Assembly: GCF_000153105.1 (NCBI RefSeq) | Contig: NZ_CH672376.1 | Span: forward strand, 198,028 to 262,027 | From: Blastopirellula marina DSM 3645 | Lineage (GTDB): Bacteria; Planctomycetota; Planctomycetia; Pirellulales; Pirellulaceae | Reading direction: 5' to 3' | Length of the DNA: 64,000 nt | Part shown: piece by piece, positions 1 to 9,488 of the stretch | Position numbering within the stretch: position 1 is the first letter of the stretch | Layout: each line of letters starts with the position of its first letter | Position numbers and translations under genes: made by a program | Notes under the pieces: generated by a model | What the model was told of the DNA's origin: nothing | The model's database searches: none | The model's input: the letters and a program-made list of their open reading frames with translations, nothing else

Positions 1-1
1 C

Positions 2-103
2 GACAGTGATGAACTGTGGAGCGCCTGGTCAGGCACGATCAGCAGTTATTTTGGGGACGTTGTCGCCGGTCTGAAGGATCTCTTCCTTGACGACGAAGAG
101 TAG
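2..103 (+). CDS. C-terminal end of an unidentified protein (5' cut by window)
   Basis: An open frame enters from the left edge and stops at TAG 101-103, giving 33 residues that end LKDLFLDDEE. The acidic tail and clean stop 177 bases before the next gene suggest a real C-terminus, but the visible part is too short to identify. The opposite-strand frame over 39-341 has a basic, low-complexity product typical of a shadow. Confidence 0.4.
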   Translation, partial: DSDELWSAWSGTISSYFGDVVAGLKDLFLDDEE

Positions 104-279
104 CCGGACAGGCTCGTCGTGCTTTCTTCAGGTAATTCGCAGCCGTCGGGTGCAGATTGCTCTTTGGTGCGGCTTGGAAACTGCGGGTATCCCCCATTTC
201 TAAAATCTTCGCTTCGTGAATCTCGTCGTACAGACTAGACTTCGGCAAACAAATCTCCCATGCGCGATGATTTTGCACG

Positions 280-1920
280 ATGGAAAAGACCGACGAAATT
301 GAGCGACTGCGCCGATCCGACGAGATTTTGCGAACAACCATTCTGCAAATCGGCGAGCAGTCGGGGCTTCCCTATTTGCAGTCGCTCGTCAACTCATTGG
401 GAGCGGCGTTCGATAGCAAGTTGGCCTTTGTCGGCCAATTGTCGCCCGAGGATCCAACAAAGGTGCTGGTCTTGGCCCATTGGGAGCGAGACGAACACCT
501 TCTGCCCCAGGATCTGATCTATGATCTGACCGATACGCCTTGCGAACAGATTGCCTGTAATTGCCTGGCGATTTACCGGGACGACGTCCAGGAGATGTTT
601 CCCAAGGATGAAATGCTGCGCGAATTTGGCTACGTCAGCTATGCAGGGGCGCCGCTCACCAATTCGCGCGGCGAAGTGATTGGATTACTGTCGTTGCTGA
701 ACGATAAGCCGTTTGACGACATCGAGTTGATCACGTCGATGTTAAAGTTATTCGCCTCCGGCGCCGGCAAAGAACTCGAGCGTAAGACGGCGGAATCCAA
801 TTTGCAGGAGAACGAGCATCGTTTGCAATTGATTGTTGATCTGACCAGCGACGTGGTCTGGGATTGGGATATTGTAAACGACACGATCAGCTACTCTGAC
901 CGCATTTATGAGACGCTGGGATACACCGTCGAAGAAATGGGATCGCAGCGGATGACGATTTATTCGTTAATGCATCCCGAGGATCTGCCGGAACACCTTG
1001 CTTGGCTCGACGGCTATCTCAAGGGGTCGGAGGGAGGGGAATTCTCCTTCGATCTGCGGCTGCAAGCCCGCGACGGACGCTATCGATGGATTCACTCTTC
1101 CGGCACGCTGATACGCGATGAAAAAGGGGAGCCGAAGCGAATGCTGGGCGCGTTTACCGATGTCTCTGAATCGAAAGAAGCGGAGGTGGAACGGGAGCGA
1201 CTCATTTCGGAACTGGAATTCAAAAACTCAGAGCTAGAGCGGTTTACCTACACCGTTTCGCATGAGCTTCGCAGTCCGCTCGTGACGCTCAGCGGTTTTG
1301 TCGGAATACTGAAAGAAGATATCGAGCGCAAAGAGGCCGAAGCGGTCAAGCAAGATTGCCATGAGATCATGCAGGCGGTTCGTAAAATGGGAACGCTGCT
1401 CGACAACCTGTTGGAATTGTCGCGCGTCGGTCGCGTTTTGGATCCCCATGAAATTGTTCCGCTGCACGAATTGGTGCAAGAGTCGATGTCTCTGCTGGAC
1501 GCGCGTATCAAGAACGCCGGCATTCAGATCAACATCAAAGACGCGCTGCCGACGATTAGCGGCGATCGCGTCCGCTGGCAGCAAGTGTTTCAGAACCTGC
1601 TGGAGAATGCGGTCAAATATCGGTGCTCGCAAAATCCTTCGATTGAAATCGGCGTGATCACCGGCAGAGACCGCCCGCCGACGATTTTTGTTAAAGACAA
1701 CGGCATCGGCATCGATCCGAAGTTTCATCAGCGCGTTTTCGGATTGTTTGAAAAGCTCGATCCGCGCACCGAAGGGACCGGCGTCGGACTGGCGCTGGTG
1801 CAGCGGATTATTCAATTGCAGGGAGGACGCATCTGGCTCGATTCGCCGGGGCCAGGGCAGGGATGCACCTTCTACATCGAGCTGCCCGCGGTCGAACCGC
1901 AACCCATCGAAACCGTCTAG
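280..1920 (+). CDS. GAF-PAS sensor histidine kinase
   Basis: A 546-residue soluble two-component kinase. A GAF-like domain spans about residues 20-165, a PAS/PAC domain about 180-300, then a short coiled linker leads into the HisKA dimerisation domain. The H-box is TVSHELRSP with the phosphorylated His at 328. The ATPase domain has the N-box Asn443, the G1 motif DNGIGI (473-478) and the G2 motif GTGVGLAL (499-506). No membrane segment is visible, so it should sense a cytoplasmic or diffusible signal through GAF/PAS. No response regulator is adjacent; the nearest, at 8.1 kb, is separated by several genes, so the partner is unknown. The ATG at 280 was chosen because the domain begins right after it. 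Confidence 0.92.
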   Translation: MEKTDEIERLRRSDEILRTTILQIGEQSGLPYLQSLVNSLGAAFDSKLAFVGQLSPEDPTKVLVLAHWERDEHLLPQDLIYDLTDTPCEQIACNCLAIYRDDVQEMFPKDEMLREFGYVSYAGAPLTNSRGEVIGLLSLLNDKPFDDIELITSMLKLFASGAGKELERKTAESNLQENEHRLQLIVDLTSDVVWDWDIVNDTISYSDRIYETLGYTVEEMGSQRMTIYSLMHPEDLPEHLAWLDGYLKGSEGGEFSFDLRLQARDGRYRWIHSSGTLIRDEKGEPKRMLGAFTDVSESKEAEVERERLISELEFKNSELERFTYTVSHELRSPLVTLSGFVGILKEDIERKEAEAVKQDCHEIMQAVRKMGTLLDNLLELSRVGRVLDPHEIVPLHELVQESMSLLDARIKNAGIQINIKDALPTISGDRVRWQQVFQNLLENAVKYRCSQNPSIEIGVITGRDRPPTIFVKDNGIGIDPKFHQRVFGLFEKLDPRTEGTGVGLALVQRIIQLQGGRIWLDSPGPGQGCTFYIELPAVEPQPIETV

Positions 1921-1949
1921 TTTGTCCTGCTCGGATTCCGCTGCAACGA

Positions 1950-2156
1950 TTAATAGTGCGGCGGGCGTTCTTCGTCAGGGCTGCGTTTCTCGGTCATCTG
2001 TTCACGAACATCGCGTAGTTCGTTGGAGAACTGTTGGCAATGTTTGGTTACTTTGTCGAGTTGGTTCGCCTGTTGAATGACCACTTCGTTGAGGACGCGG
2101 AGCGTCTCTTCGAGATAGGTCACCAGCTCTTCCAAGCGTTCAATACGTTGTTCCAT
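1950..2156 (-). CDS. slyX: SlyX family protein
   Basis: A 68-residue protein starting at ATG 2156 (MEQRIERLEEL). The frame is open further upstream, but that extension looks non-coding. It is a short alpha-helical coiled coil with heptad leucines, and it ends with PPHY, the conserved SlyX C-terminus. SlyX is a small protein of unclear function. The gene is convergent with the histidine kinase; the stop codons are 30 bases apart. Confidence 0.85.
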   Translation of the reverse strand: MEQRIERLEELVTYLEETLRVLNEVVIQQANQLDKVTKHCQQFSNELRDVREQMTEKRSPDEERPPHY

Positions 2157-2462
2157 GTGCGGGACTCGTTGGGTTTTTAGGTCAGAATCAACAATTGGAA
2201 AAAAGGGGAAGGCCCCAAAAATAGTGGTCCGAAGCGGCGAATTCAAAGGGGTGGGAAGTTAATGCTCCGCTTTGACCGCCATTAAGGTCCAAAGAAAGCC
2301 TTCTTTTGGCGGGTTCGGCATCGTTGACGCTTCGCTTTCGAGACCGGTACAATAGCCGGTTTGCGGAACGAGTGCGCCGTTGTGCGCTCCGACCGGCCGA
2401 TCGTTGCAAGCTTCCGCTGCGATCCCCTTCTTATTTTACTGTCACGCGAGAATTGAAGCCGA

Positions 2463-4505
2463 ATGTCCGTTTCCACAACCAGCATCGAACAGCTAACGAT
2501 CAACGCCATCCGTACCTTGTCGATGGACGCCGTTCAGGCGGCTAATAGCGGTCACCCCGGCACGCCGATGGCGCTTGCTCCGGTCGCCTACACGTTGTGG
2601 TCCAATCATCTGAACTATGATCCCAACTATCCCCGTTGGGCGGGACGCGATCGCTTCGTCTTGTCGTGCGGTCACGCGTCGATGCTAATTTACTCGCTGC
2701 TGCATCTGGCCGGCGTGAAGAACAAAAATGGCGGCGACGAGCTATCGGTCAAAATCGACGACATCAAACGATTTCGTCAGTTGCACAGCCCATGCGCCGG
2801 CCATCCGGAAAGCTACGAAGTCACCGGAATCGAAACGACGACCGGTCCGCTAGGCCAAGGCGTCGCAAACAGCGTCGGCATGGCGATGGCCGCCGAGTAT
2901 GAACGTACCCGCTATAACCGTCCCGGCCATGAAGTGTTTGGTTATGACGTTTACGCGATTTGCAGCGACGGCGACTTGATGGAAGGGGTCGCTTGCGAAG
3001 CGGCGTCGATCGCCGGTCACCTGAAGCTGTCGAACCTTTGCTGGATCTACGACGACAATCATATCACGATCGAAGGGGACACCGAACTCGCATTTAGCGA
3101 AGATGTCGCAACTCGCTTTGAAGGTCTTGGTTGGCACGTGGTGAAGGTTGCCGACGCGAATAACTTGGGCTTGTTGAACGCTGCTTACGATTCATTCAAA
3201 GCGACCGAAGACAAACCGACCTTGATCATCGTGCGCAGCATCATCGCATGGGGCGCGCCGACAATGGCCAACACGCATGGCGCTCACGGCGCTCCCCTGG
3301 GCGAAGCCGAAATTGCCGCGACCAAAGAAGCCTACGGCTGGAGCTACGACAAATTTGCGGTTCCGACCGAGACGACCGAGCACTTCGCCGAAACGATGGG
3401 CGCTCGTGGAGCGTCGGCTCGCACCGATTGGGAAGCGAAATTCGCCGTCTATGAAAAAGCGTTCCCGGCCGAAGCGAATGAATGGAAGCAGATCATGTCG
3501 GGCGATTTGCCGACCGAGTGGGACGCCGAACTGCCGAAGTTTGACGCCAATCCGAAGGGAGTCGCGTCTCGCGCTTCCGGCGGTCAGGTGCTTAATGCGA
3601 TCGCCAAAAGCGTACCCAGCTTGTTGGGCGGTTCGGCCGACTTGGAGCCTTCGACCAAAACCGGTTTGAAGTTCCCCGGCGCCGGCAGCTTTTTGGCGGA
3701 CGACCACAGCGGCCGCAACATGCACTTCGGCATTCGCGAACATGCGATGGCTGCGATCGCCAACGGCTTGTGCTTGTCGGGATATCGGCCCTTCATCTCC
3801 ACGTTCTTCGTCTTTAGCGACTATTTGCGTCCGTCGATGCGATTGTCGGCGATCATGGGATTGCCGGTGCTCTACATCTTCACGCACGATTCGATCGGTG
3901 TCGGCGAAGATGGACCGACCCACCAACCGGTAGAGCACCTGACCGCGATTCGCGCGATTCCGAACGTCGCGGTCTTCCGTCCGGGGGACGCCAACGAAGT
4001 GTCGCAAGCCTACAAAGCGGTGATGGAACTAACCGATCGCCCGTCGATCATCGTCCTGACTCGCCAAAACCTGCCGACGCTGGACCGCGATAAATATGCT
4101 TGCGCCAGCGGAACCACTCGCGGCGGATACGTGTTGGCCGATTGCGGCGGCACGCCGGAAGTGATTTTGATGGCGACCGGCAGCGAACTGTCGATGGCGG
4201 TGGAAGCGTACGAAACGTTGAAGGCCGACGGGATAAAAGCTCGCGTGGTCAGCATGCCGTGCGCCGAGTTGTTCGAGAACCAAGACGCCGCCTACCAAGA
4301 AAGCGTTCTGCCGAGCAGCGTCGTGGCTCGCGTCGCGGTCGAAGCCGGCGTTCGCCAGTCTTGGGATAAATATCTCGGTTTCCGCGGCCGGTTTGTCGGC
4401 ATGAAAGGGTTTGGGGCCAGCGCTCCGGCGGATGAGCTCTTCCCCTACTTTGGCATTACGGCCGAAAACGTCGTGAAAGAAGCGAAGGCTTCGATCGCCG
4501 GCTAG
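2463..4505 (+). CDS. tkt: transketolase
   Basis: A 680-residue thiamine diphosphate enzyme that transfers two-carbon ketol units between sugar phosphates in the non-oxidative pentose phosphate pathway; cytoplasmic. The N-terminal GHPGTPMALAPVAY motif, the cofactor motif SDGDLMEG followed by DDNHITIEG, and the pyrimidine-domain segment HDSIGVGEDGPTHQP are all present. Length is usual for bacterial transketolases. It is transcribed alone, followed by a strong terminator. The start at ATG 2463 gives the standard N-terminus. Confidence 0.97.
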   Translation: MSVSTTSIEQLTINAIRTLSMDAVQAANSGHPGTPMALAPVAYTLWSNHLNYDPNYPRWAGRDRFVLSCGHASMLIYSLLHLAGVKNKNGGDELSVKIDDIKRFRQLHSPCAGHPESYEVTGIETTTGPLGQGVANSVGMAMAAEYERTRYNRPGHEVFGYDVYAICSDGDLMEGVACEAASIAGHLKLSNLCWIYDDNHITIEGDTELAFSEDVATRFEGLGWHVVKVADANNLGLLNAAYDSFKATEDKPTLIIVRSIIAWGAPTMANTHGAHGAPLGEAEIAATKEAYGWSYDKFAVPTETTEHFAETMGARGASARTDWEAKFAVYEKAFPAEANEWKQIMSGDLPTEWDAELPKFDANPKGVASRASGGQVLNAIAKSVPSLLGGSADLEPSTKTGLKFPGAGSFLADDHSGRNMHFGIREHAMAAIANGLCLSGYRPFISTFFVFSDYLRPSMRLSAIMGLPVLYIFTHDSIGVGEDGPTHQPVEHLTAIRAIPNVAVFRPGDANEVSQAYKAVMELTDRPSIIVLTRQNLPTLDRDKYACASGTTRGGYVLADCGGTPEVILMATGSELSMAVEAYETLKADGIKARVVSMPCAELFENQDAAYQESVLPSSVVARVAVEAGVRQSWDKYLGFRGRFVGMKGFGASAPADELFPYFGITAENVVKEAKASIAG

Positions 4506-4533
4506 AGTCGCCAGAGTAACCGCTAACATCGCT

Positions 4534-4565
4534 AAAATCCTCGGCCCTGGCCGGGGATTTTTTTT
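4534..4565 (+). terminator. rho-independent terminator of tkt
   Basis: AAATCCTCGGCC and GGCCGGGGATTT-like arms face each other around a 3-base loop and run into a tract of eight T, 29 bases after the transketolase stop. A second GC hairpin (about 4581-4612, TAGTCGCCGCC against GGCGGCTA) lies just downstream. Confidence 0.85.
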
Positions 4566-4683
4566 GCGCACTTCGACTCGTAGTCGCCGCCTGGCGCCGA
4601 AACGGCGGCTAGAGTCCTAGTAGCGGTTTTACCAAACAAGCAAACAACGTCCCCCTCATTTTGTTACCGGGAGCTCTCGAGCT

Positions 4684-5265
4684 ATGTCCAACGAAACCAA
4701 TTTTCCTCCGGAAATCCGTCACGAATTACACGACTTGCGTAAGGAATGGTGCTGGTTCCTGTTTCTCGGCATCGGTCTGATCGTACTGGGCCTCGTCGCT
4801 TTGGGCTCTGCGTTCATTACTTCGTTGGCGGTCATCGTCTTTTTCGGTTTGCTGATGGTATTGGGCGGAGCGGCGCAAATCGCCAGCGCCTTTTGGGCAG
4901 GTCGCTGGAGCGGCATGGCATTGCACCTTCTGCTCGGTATTTTCTACGCAGTCGTCGGCATGTTGATGATTGACGCTCCGATCGATTCTCTGAAAGCGGT
5001 CACCCTGCTGATCGCCGCCTTTTTGATCGTGGGCGGACTCTTCCGCATCGTCGCAGCGCTGACGATTCGCTTCCCGGCCTGGGGTTGGCAGATGCTCTCC
5101 GGAGTGATCAGCGTTTTGCTGGGCTTGATGATCAACAAAGGATGGCCCGACAACTCGTTCTTTATCGTCGGCATGTTTCTGGGCATCGAATTGATTTTCA
5201 GCGGTTGGTACTGGGTGATGCTGTCGATCGGCATTCGTACCTTGCCCGACTCGCCGGCCGCTTAA
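4684..5265 (+). CDS. HdeD family (DUF308) membrane protein
   Basis: A 193-residue protein made almost entirely of about six hydrophobic helices with short loops, in the two-fold repeated pattern of HdeD/DUF308 proteins (for example the stretch GLIVLGLVALGSAFI). HdeD in enterobacteria is linked to acid resistance, but the role in planctomycetes is unknown. A Shine-Dalgarno GGGAG lies about 10 bases before the ATG. The gene stands alone between two terminators, so it is likely its own transcript. Confidence 0.82.
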   Translation: MSNETNFPPEIRHELHDLRKEWCWFLFLGIGLIVLGLVALGSAFITSLAVIVFFGLLMVLGGAAQIASAFWAGRWSGMALHLLLGIFYAVVGMLMIDAPIDSLKAVTLLIAAFLIVGGLFRIVAALTIRFPAWGWQMLSGVISVLLGLMINKGWPDNSFFIVGMFLGIELIFSGWYWVMLSIGIRTLPDSPAA

Positions 5266-5320
5266 CCGCGAGCGAATCCACTTGCAGCGGCTGATCCGAA
5301 GGGCCGGCTGTAGCGATTTT

Positions 5321-5350
5321 AACGGCGTCGGCTAATTGCGACGCCGTTTT
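5321..5350 (+). terminator. rho-independent terminator
   Basis: AACGGCGTCG and CGACGCCGTT form a perfect 10-base-pair stem with an 8-base loop, followed by TTTT, 55 bases after the HdeD-like stop. Confidence 0.8.
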
Positions 5351-5517
5351 GCTGCGCATGTGGATCTCCGTTGATGCGGGAAATCATCAGTCGAGAATCG
5401 GCGCTTCTGCGAATGACGACCTAATCTATAGAAGCGTAGACGAATTTACGCAACGAGACTCGAGGCGGTCGCTTCCTGGGCCGAAGCGCCGAGTCACCCG
5501 AATCCTGTCGTGGAATC

Positions 5518-7878
5518 ATGGAAGACGTAAATCCCCAAGTGAGAAAATCTCCCCTCGATGACCTGGCGACTGCCATCGGCCGTCAGCGCGATCGTGCGCG
5601 GACCGTATTGACCGAGCGACGCCAGTCGCTCGAGCAGATCGAACTTCGAATCCTGCAGCAGTTGAAGACGGTCACCGACGGATTGCAGAGCAAAGAACAA
5701 ACGCTGGATGGGCAAGCAGGCGAACTCTCTGCGACCACCGAAAAGCTGCAAAGCGACTCTGCTGAACTGACCGCTTCCGTCGCAGCGTTCCAACAGCAAC
5801 AAGCGCAATGGCAAGCCGAACGGCGACAGCGTGAGCAAGAGCAACAATCCCGCCAGGACGAGCTGAACGAGCTTGCCGCTCAATTGGCCGAACGGGAGCA
5901 AGCGCTCCTGCAACGCCAGCAACAATTCTCAGAGCAGTGCGGCGAATCAGGCGAACTGCAGAAATCGCTGGCCGAAGCGGACAGTCGCGCCGACGATCTC
6001 CAGGCGAAGCTGCATCAGGCCGAGCACGAAATCGCCCGCGTCCGTATGGACGCCGAGAGTCGCACCGAAAGTCTGCAAGCGAAGCTGCAGCAAACCGAGC
6101 AAGAAGTCGCACGCATCAATAAAGAGGCGGACAATCTACGTGGCGATCGCGAAGCCCACGTCGCCCAGCGTGAGCGTCTGACTGCCGATTGCGAATCGTT
6201 GCGAACCGAGCTGAGCGTCGCGCGCAGTGAAGTCGCCCAAGCCGAGAAAAAGCAGATCGAGCTTGCGAGTCGCCGCGATCAACTGCAATCCGCACAAGAG
6301 TCGCTGACGAACGAACTCGCGACCGCTCAGTCGCAGCGCGACGATTTCCGTCGACAATACGAAGACCTGCAAAGTCGTGTCGGGCAATCGGAAGTCGACG
6401 CCCAGTCGTTACGCGATCAGCTGGAAGCGTCGCGCAAATCGCAGCACGAACGCAGTGCCGAAGTCGCTCAGATCGCCGCCGATCGCGATAAGTTGCGCAC
6501 CGAGCTTGACGCGCTGCATCAGCAAGCGGCTGCCGAATCTCAACAAGCCTCGGAACTTTCGGCCAAACTGTCGGAAGTCCAGAAATCGCTGGATCACAAA
6601 GAGGCGGAAGCCGGCAAGTTGGCGGCGCAAGTCACCGCACTCCAACAGCAGCAATCCGAAGCACTGCTGCAAGGCGAAGAGTCGCTTGCCGGAATAGAAC
6701 TCGAACTGGTTACGCTGCGTGACGAACTAGCGACCGCCCAGGCCGATGCTTCGAGTCGCGAAGAATTGACGGCGAAGCTGCTGTGCGCAGAATCAGAACG
6801 AGAAGAGCTGCGGCAACAGTTGCAAAGCCGTGAAAGCGAACGATCTGGTTTGAACGACGAGTCGGACAAACTGCGGATCGAAAACGAAGATCTGCGTCGA
6901 CAGCTCGATGAAATCCAAGGCGAACTGAAAAGCCAGCTCGATGCGTCGCAAGTGGCCCTCTTCCAAGCACGCGGCGATTCAGAGCAGATTCGCGAACAAG
7001 TCGGCTCCCTGCGTCGACAATTGGAAGCGGAGCAAGAAAAGTCGGCGGCGCTGGAGCAAGAAAACGAGCGAATCGCGGCCGAATCTGGTTCCGGAGAATC
7101 AAGCGACGAACTTTCGGCCGAACTTCGCCGCGACAAAAATGACCTGCTCGAAAAAATCAGCGACCTGCAGAGACAATTGCAGGAGGGGGGATCCGGCGAA
7201 GCCGAGGCCGACGCCGAAGAGATCGAAACGCTGCGGCGGCGTCTGCAAATGTCGCTCGATGATTTGAAACAAACCAAAGCGGCCAATGCCGAGCTGGAAG
7301 CGAAACTGAAGAAAGCGGGATCGGCTGGACCTCCAACCGCCGCCAATGACGACGGCATGGATTGGGAAGCGACCAAACGACGCATGTTGGCGCAGCTGGA
7401 AGCCGACTACGACGAGGACTTGGACGAAGAAGAGCGTCGCGAAAAGATGAAGATCCAAGATGCGATCGCCAGCACCGATCGAGCGATCAGAGTCAAAGAA
7501 GAAGAGCTGGCGGAACTGCGCCATAAATTGGACGAATCGCAACAAGGCAACGCAGCCGCCGCCAACGGTCTCGCGATGGGCGCCAATGCGATCGCCGAGA
7601 TGCTCGATCAAGACGACCTGGTGAAGCAGGAACGCGAGAACCTGAAAAATCTGCAAGCGCAATGGAAAGACAAGCTGCGAAAAGCGGAAGTCGACATCTC
7701 GGTCGAGCGAGCGAAAATCGCGCGCGAACGAGCCGAGCTAGAAGACAAATTGCAGCGTCTGGAAAATGAGCGGGACAAACTCAGCAAGCTGAGTCCCTCG
7801 ACCGGCAACAAGGGTGACGACAAGCCGACTCGCGGCAACTGGCTCTCACGCTTAGGTCTAAAAGACGGCGACAGTTAG
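5518..7878 (+). CDS. large coiled-coil protein, function unknown
   Basis: A 786-residue protein dominated by Gln-, Glu-, Arg- and Ala-rich heptads from about residue 15 to 490, then a Gly/Ser break and an acidic region around 600-640 (YDEDLDEEERREKMKIQD). A second coiled coil of about 100 residues follows, ending in a short basic tail with WLSRLGLKDGD. No signal peptide or membrane helix is visible, so it should be cytoplasmic. It resembles SMC/myosin-like rods only in composition; no ATPase head is present. It may be structural or a scaffold. The acidic segment near 610 looks less repetitive and may be the functional part. Confidence 0.85.
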   Translation: MEDVNPQVRKSPLDDLATAIGRQRDRARTVLTERRQSLEQIELRILQQLKTVTDGLQSKEQTLDGQAGELSATTEKLQSDSAELTASVAAFQQQQAQWQAERRQREQEQQSRQDELNELAAQLAEREQALLQRQQQFSEQCGESGELQKSLAEADSRADDLQAKLHQAEHEIARVRMDAESRTESLQAKLQQTEQEVARINKEADNLRGDREAHVAQRERLTADCESLRTELSVARSEVAQAEKKQIELASRRDQLQSAQESLTNELATAQSQRDDFRRQYEDLQSRVGQSEVDAQSLRDQLEASRKSQHERSAEVAQIAADRDKLRTELDALHQQAAAESQQASELSAKLSEVQKSLDHKEAEAGKLAAQVTALQQQQSEALLQGEESLAGIELELVTLRDELATAQADASSREELTAKLLCAESEREELRQQLQSRESERSGLNDESDKLRIENEDLRRQLDEIQGELKSQLDASQVALFQARGDSEQIREQVGSLRRQLEAEQEKSAALEQENERIAAESGSGESSDELSAELRRDKNDLLEKISDLQRQLQEGGSGEAEADAEEIETLRRRLQMSLDDLKQTKAANAELEAKLKKAGSAGPPTAANDDGMDWEATKRRMLAQLEADYDEDLDEEERREKMKIQDAIASTDRAIRVKEEELAELRHKLDESQQGNAAAANGLAMGANAIAEMLDQDDLVKQERENLKNLQAQWKDKLRKAEVDISVERAKIARERAELEDKLQRLENERDKLSKLSPSTGNKGDDKPTRGNWLSRLGLKDGDS

Positions 7879-8043
7879 GACAGCGCCGTGGAAGGAGATC
7901 GGCGATATCGCCTGCTTCCGCTCCAAGTGCGTTCCGAGATTCGTCCTCTCCCTCTACTCGGTCGAGCGGGCCGGCAGTTGAAGCGCACAAAGACCAGCGA
8001 CATTGTGGGGCGAGTGTTCGGCTAGTTGAACGACCAAGAAACG

Positions 8044-8073
8044 AAAAAAACGCAGGCGGCGCCCCTGCCGCCT
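8044..8073 (-). terminator. rho-independent terminator of the response regulator
   Basis: Read on the minus strand, AGGCGGC and GCCGCCT pair around AGGGGC and are followed by GCGTTTTTTT. A second inverted repeat, ATAATCGCC/GGCGATTAT (8082-8090 and 8105-8113), overlaps the stop codon of the response regulator just before it. Confidence 0.8.
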
Positions 8074-8109
8074 ACGTCATTATAATCGCCCAGTCTGCCC
8101 CTGTGGCGA

Positions 8110-8529
8110 TTATGTACGCAGGTCCGTGAGTTGCCAGGCGAGGGCCATCGGCCGTCTCGCCGAGCGTCGAATCAGCGTTTGATTGACAAGCTCACGAAGT
8201 TGTCTTGGTAAATAAGGCTTTGCCAAAAAGTCGCAACATCCGGCGTCTCGCCAATCGCTGATCAATTCGGCTTCGGATCCGGCGCTGACGGCTACGATGG
8301 ATCGGCGGAAACCGAGCAATCGCAACTCGTACGTGACTTCAATGCCGTTAAGCGTCGGAAGTTCGTAATCGACAAGGATAATGTCAAACACTTCTCCGCC
8401 AGCGACTCGCTCTAACGCATCCCGACCATCGTCGACAATTTTTACGACATAGCCGTTCTTGCGCAAGATCGTCGCAGCGAGGAGTTGATCGAGCGGATTA
8501 TCTTCGATAAGTAAAACGCGTCTGTCCAA
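8110..8529 (-). CDS. single-domain response regulator (CheY-like)
   Basis: A 139-residue receiver domain with no output domain. The acidic pair is E9/D10, the phospho-acceptor is D54 in ILVDYELP, the conserved hydroxyl is S82 and the conserved lysine is K104 in FLAKPYLP. The frame is open for 84 codons upstream, but that part is basic and crosses the inverted repeats, so it is probably not translated. I place the start at TTG 8529, with GGGA about 9 bases upstream, because it begins directly at the first beta strand. It probably acts in a phosphorelay or on a motor or enzyme partner; no kinase is adjacent. Confidence 0.82.
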   Translation of the reverse strand: MDRRVLLIEDNPLDQLLAATILRKNGYVVKIVDDGRDALERVAGGEVFDIILVDYELPTLNGIEVTYELRLLGFRRSIVAVSAGSEAELISDWRDAGCCDFLAKPYLPRQLRELVNQTLIRRSARRPMALAWQLTDLRT

Positions 8530-8567
8530 AGGATCTTCCCTGCTGAAGGGAGTTTGGAACCTCCGCA

Positions 8568-8586
8568 ACGATACACGATGTATCGT
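8568..8586. promoter_or_regulatory. inverted repeat upstream of the response regulator
   Basis: ACGATACA-CGA-TGTATCGT is a perfect 8-base-pair inverted repeat 39 bases before the proposed TTG start. It has the size of a dimeric repressor or activator site. No binding protein can be named. Confidence 0.45.
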
Positions 8587-8672
8587 GCTTGTGTACCGCA
8601 AACCTAGAATGTTTTGCTTGGCGCAGGCCTGCAAAATCAGGGATTTGCGGAGAACCGTGAAGAGGGGGGGTA

Positions 8673-8689
8673 TTGCGGGTATACCGCAA
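8673..8689. promoter_or_regulatory. second inverted repeat, TTGCGG/CCGCAA
   Basis: TTGCGG-GTATA-CCGCAA is a perfect 6+6 inverted repeat. The half-sites TTGCGG/CCGCAA recur at about 8597 and 8644, making four half-sites in 95 bases of untranslated DNA before the response regulator. This could be a cooperative operator. Confidence 0.4.
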
Positions 8690-8789
8690 CGGCCGTTTTT
8701 CTCCCGCTCACTTTGCCATTGAGCCGCATGCGCGGCGGCGCTTCCTCTTTTGGGTAGTTGATAACGGAAGCGCGACGCCAACGATTGAC

Positions 8790-9383
8790 TTAGAACGAAT
8801 CGCTGCTATCCAGCGATTGGCGCTGAACGATGGGATGCTCCAAAAAAGGAGCCTTTGCGCCAGCGATTTGAAAGACGCCAGCGGTGTGGCTCGTCGCTTT
8901 GAAGTGCTCGCCGCAAATGATCAGCCCGACAATTCCGGCGAGAAACAGCAGTAAGCAGACGCCAGCCAATACGGCGCTTTCCCACGCGATCGCCGAAATC
9001 GTACAGCCCAGCAGCGCTAGCCAAATCAACGAAACGATCGCGATCTTTGTTTTGCGGCGACCGTTACAGTTTGGGCAAAGCGCATAGTCGATCTGCAGCG
9101 GCTTGCGGACCAGCATCGATCCGATCACGACAAAAATGGGCCCCGCCAAAAGCAGTAAGAAGATCCAAGGGGGCGTCCAATAGATCTTCCGATCGAAGCG
9201 CCGGCCTTCACCTGCGTCGTCTCCGCAGTGGATGCAGACGTGGGGAAGTTGGATCGGCGTACGGGCTTCCAGCTTGTTTCCTCGCACGCGATAGCCTGTT
9301 TCGGCGACCGAGACGCTCACGTCAGCCATCGGAGACGCAAAGGGATTCATCTCTGGCACGATGATCGTTTCGTCGCTGGCCAT
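8790..9383 (-). CDS. membrane protein with two CxxC pairs
   Basis: A 197-residue protein of unknown function. The start at ATG 9383 has AGGA 8 bases upstream; 23 upstream codons are left out. The N-terminus contains NPFASP, common at the start of small planctomycete membrane proteins. C50/C53 (CIHCG) and C103/C106 (CPNC) form a zinc-ribbon-like set split by the first hydrophobic helix pair (about 73-92); two further helices lie at about 113-150. The ribbon halves would meet on the same side of the membrane. The role is unknown. Confidence 0.72.
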   Translation of the reverse strand: MASDETIIVPEMNPFASPMADVSVSVAETGYRVRGNKLEARTPIQLPHVCIHCGDDAGEGRRFDRKIYWTPPWIFLLLLAGPIFVVIGSMLVRKPLQIDYALCPNCNGRRKTKIAIVSLIWLALLGCTISAIAWESAVLAGVCLLLFLAGIVGLIICGEHFKATSHTAGVFQIAGAKAPFLEHPIVQRQSLDSSDSF

Positions 9384-9488
9384 CGTCGTTCCTGGCGGCT
9401 GAGTAAGAATTGTTTGCTTCCAGATCTTAAGGATAACGGCAGCTTCGCGCAAAATTCAACTGTTTCCTCCCGCAAAAGTTGCGACCTT

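Noticed and set aside
3131-3150. TGGCACG sequence considered as a second sigma-54 site
   Set aside because: It lies inside transketolase, and no TTGC follows at the correct distance.
3192-4007. 271-residue minus-strand frame inside transketolase
   Set aside because: Shadow of tkt: very Arg/Gly-rich and no start signal.
6594-7385. 263-residue Ser-rich minus-strand frame
   Set aside because: Shadow of the coiled-coil gene; Ser/Arg runs are the complement of its Glu/Gln/Ala codons.
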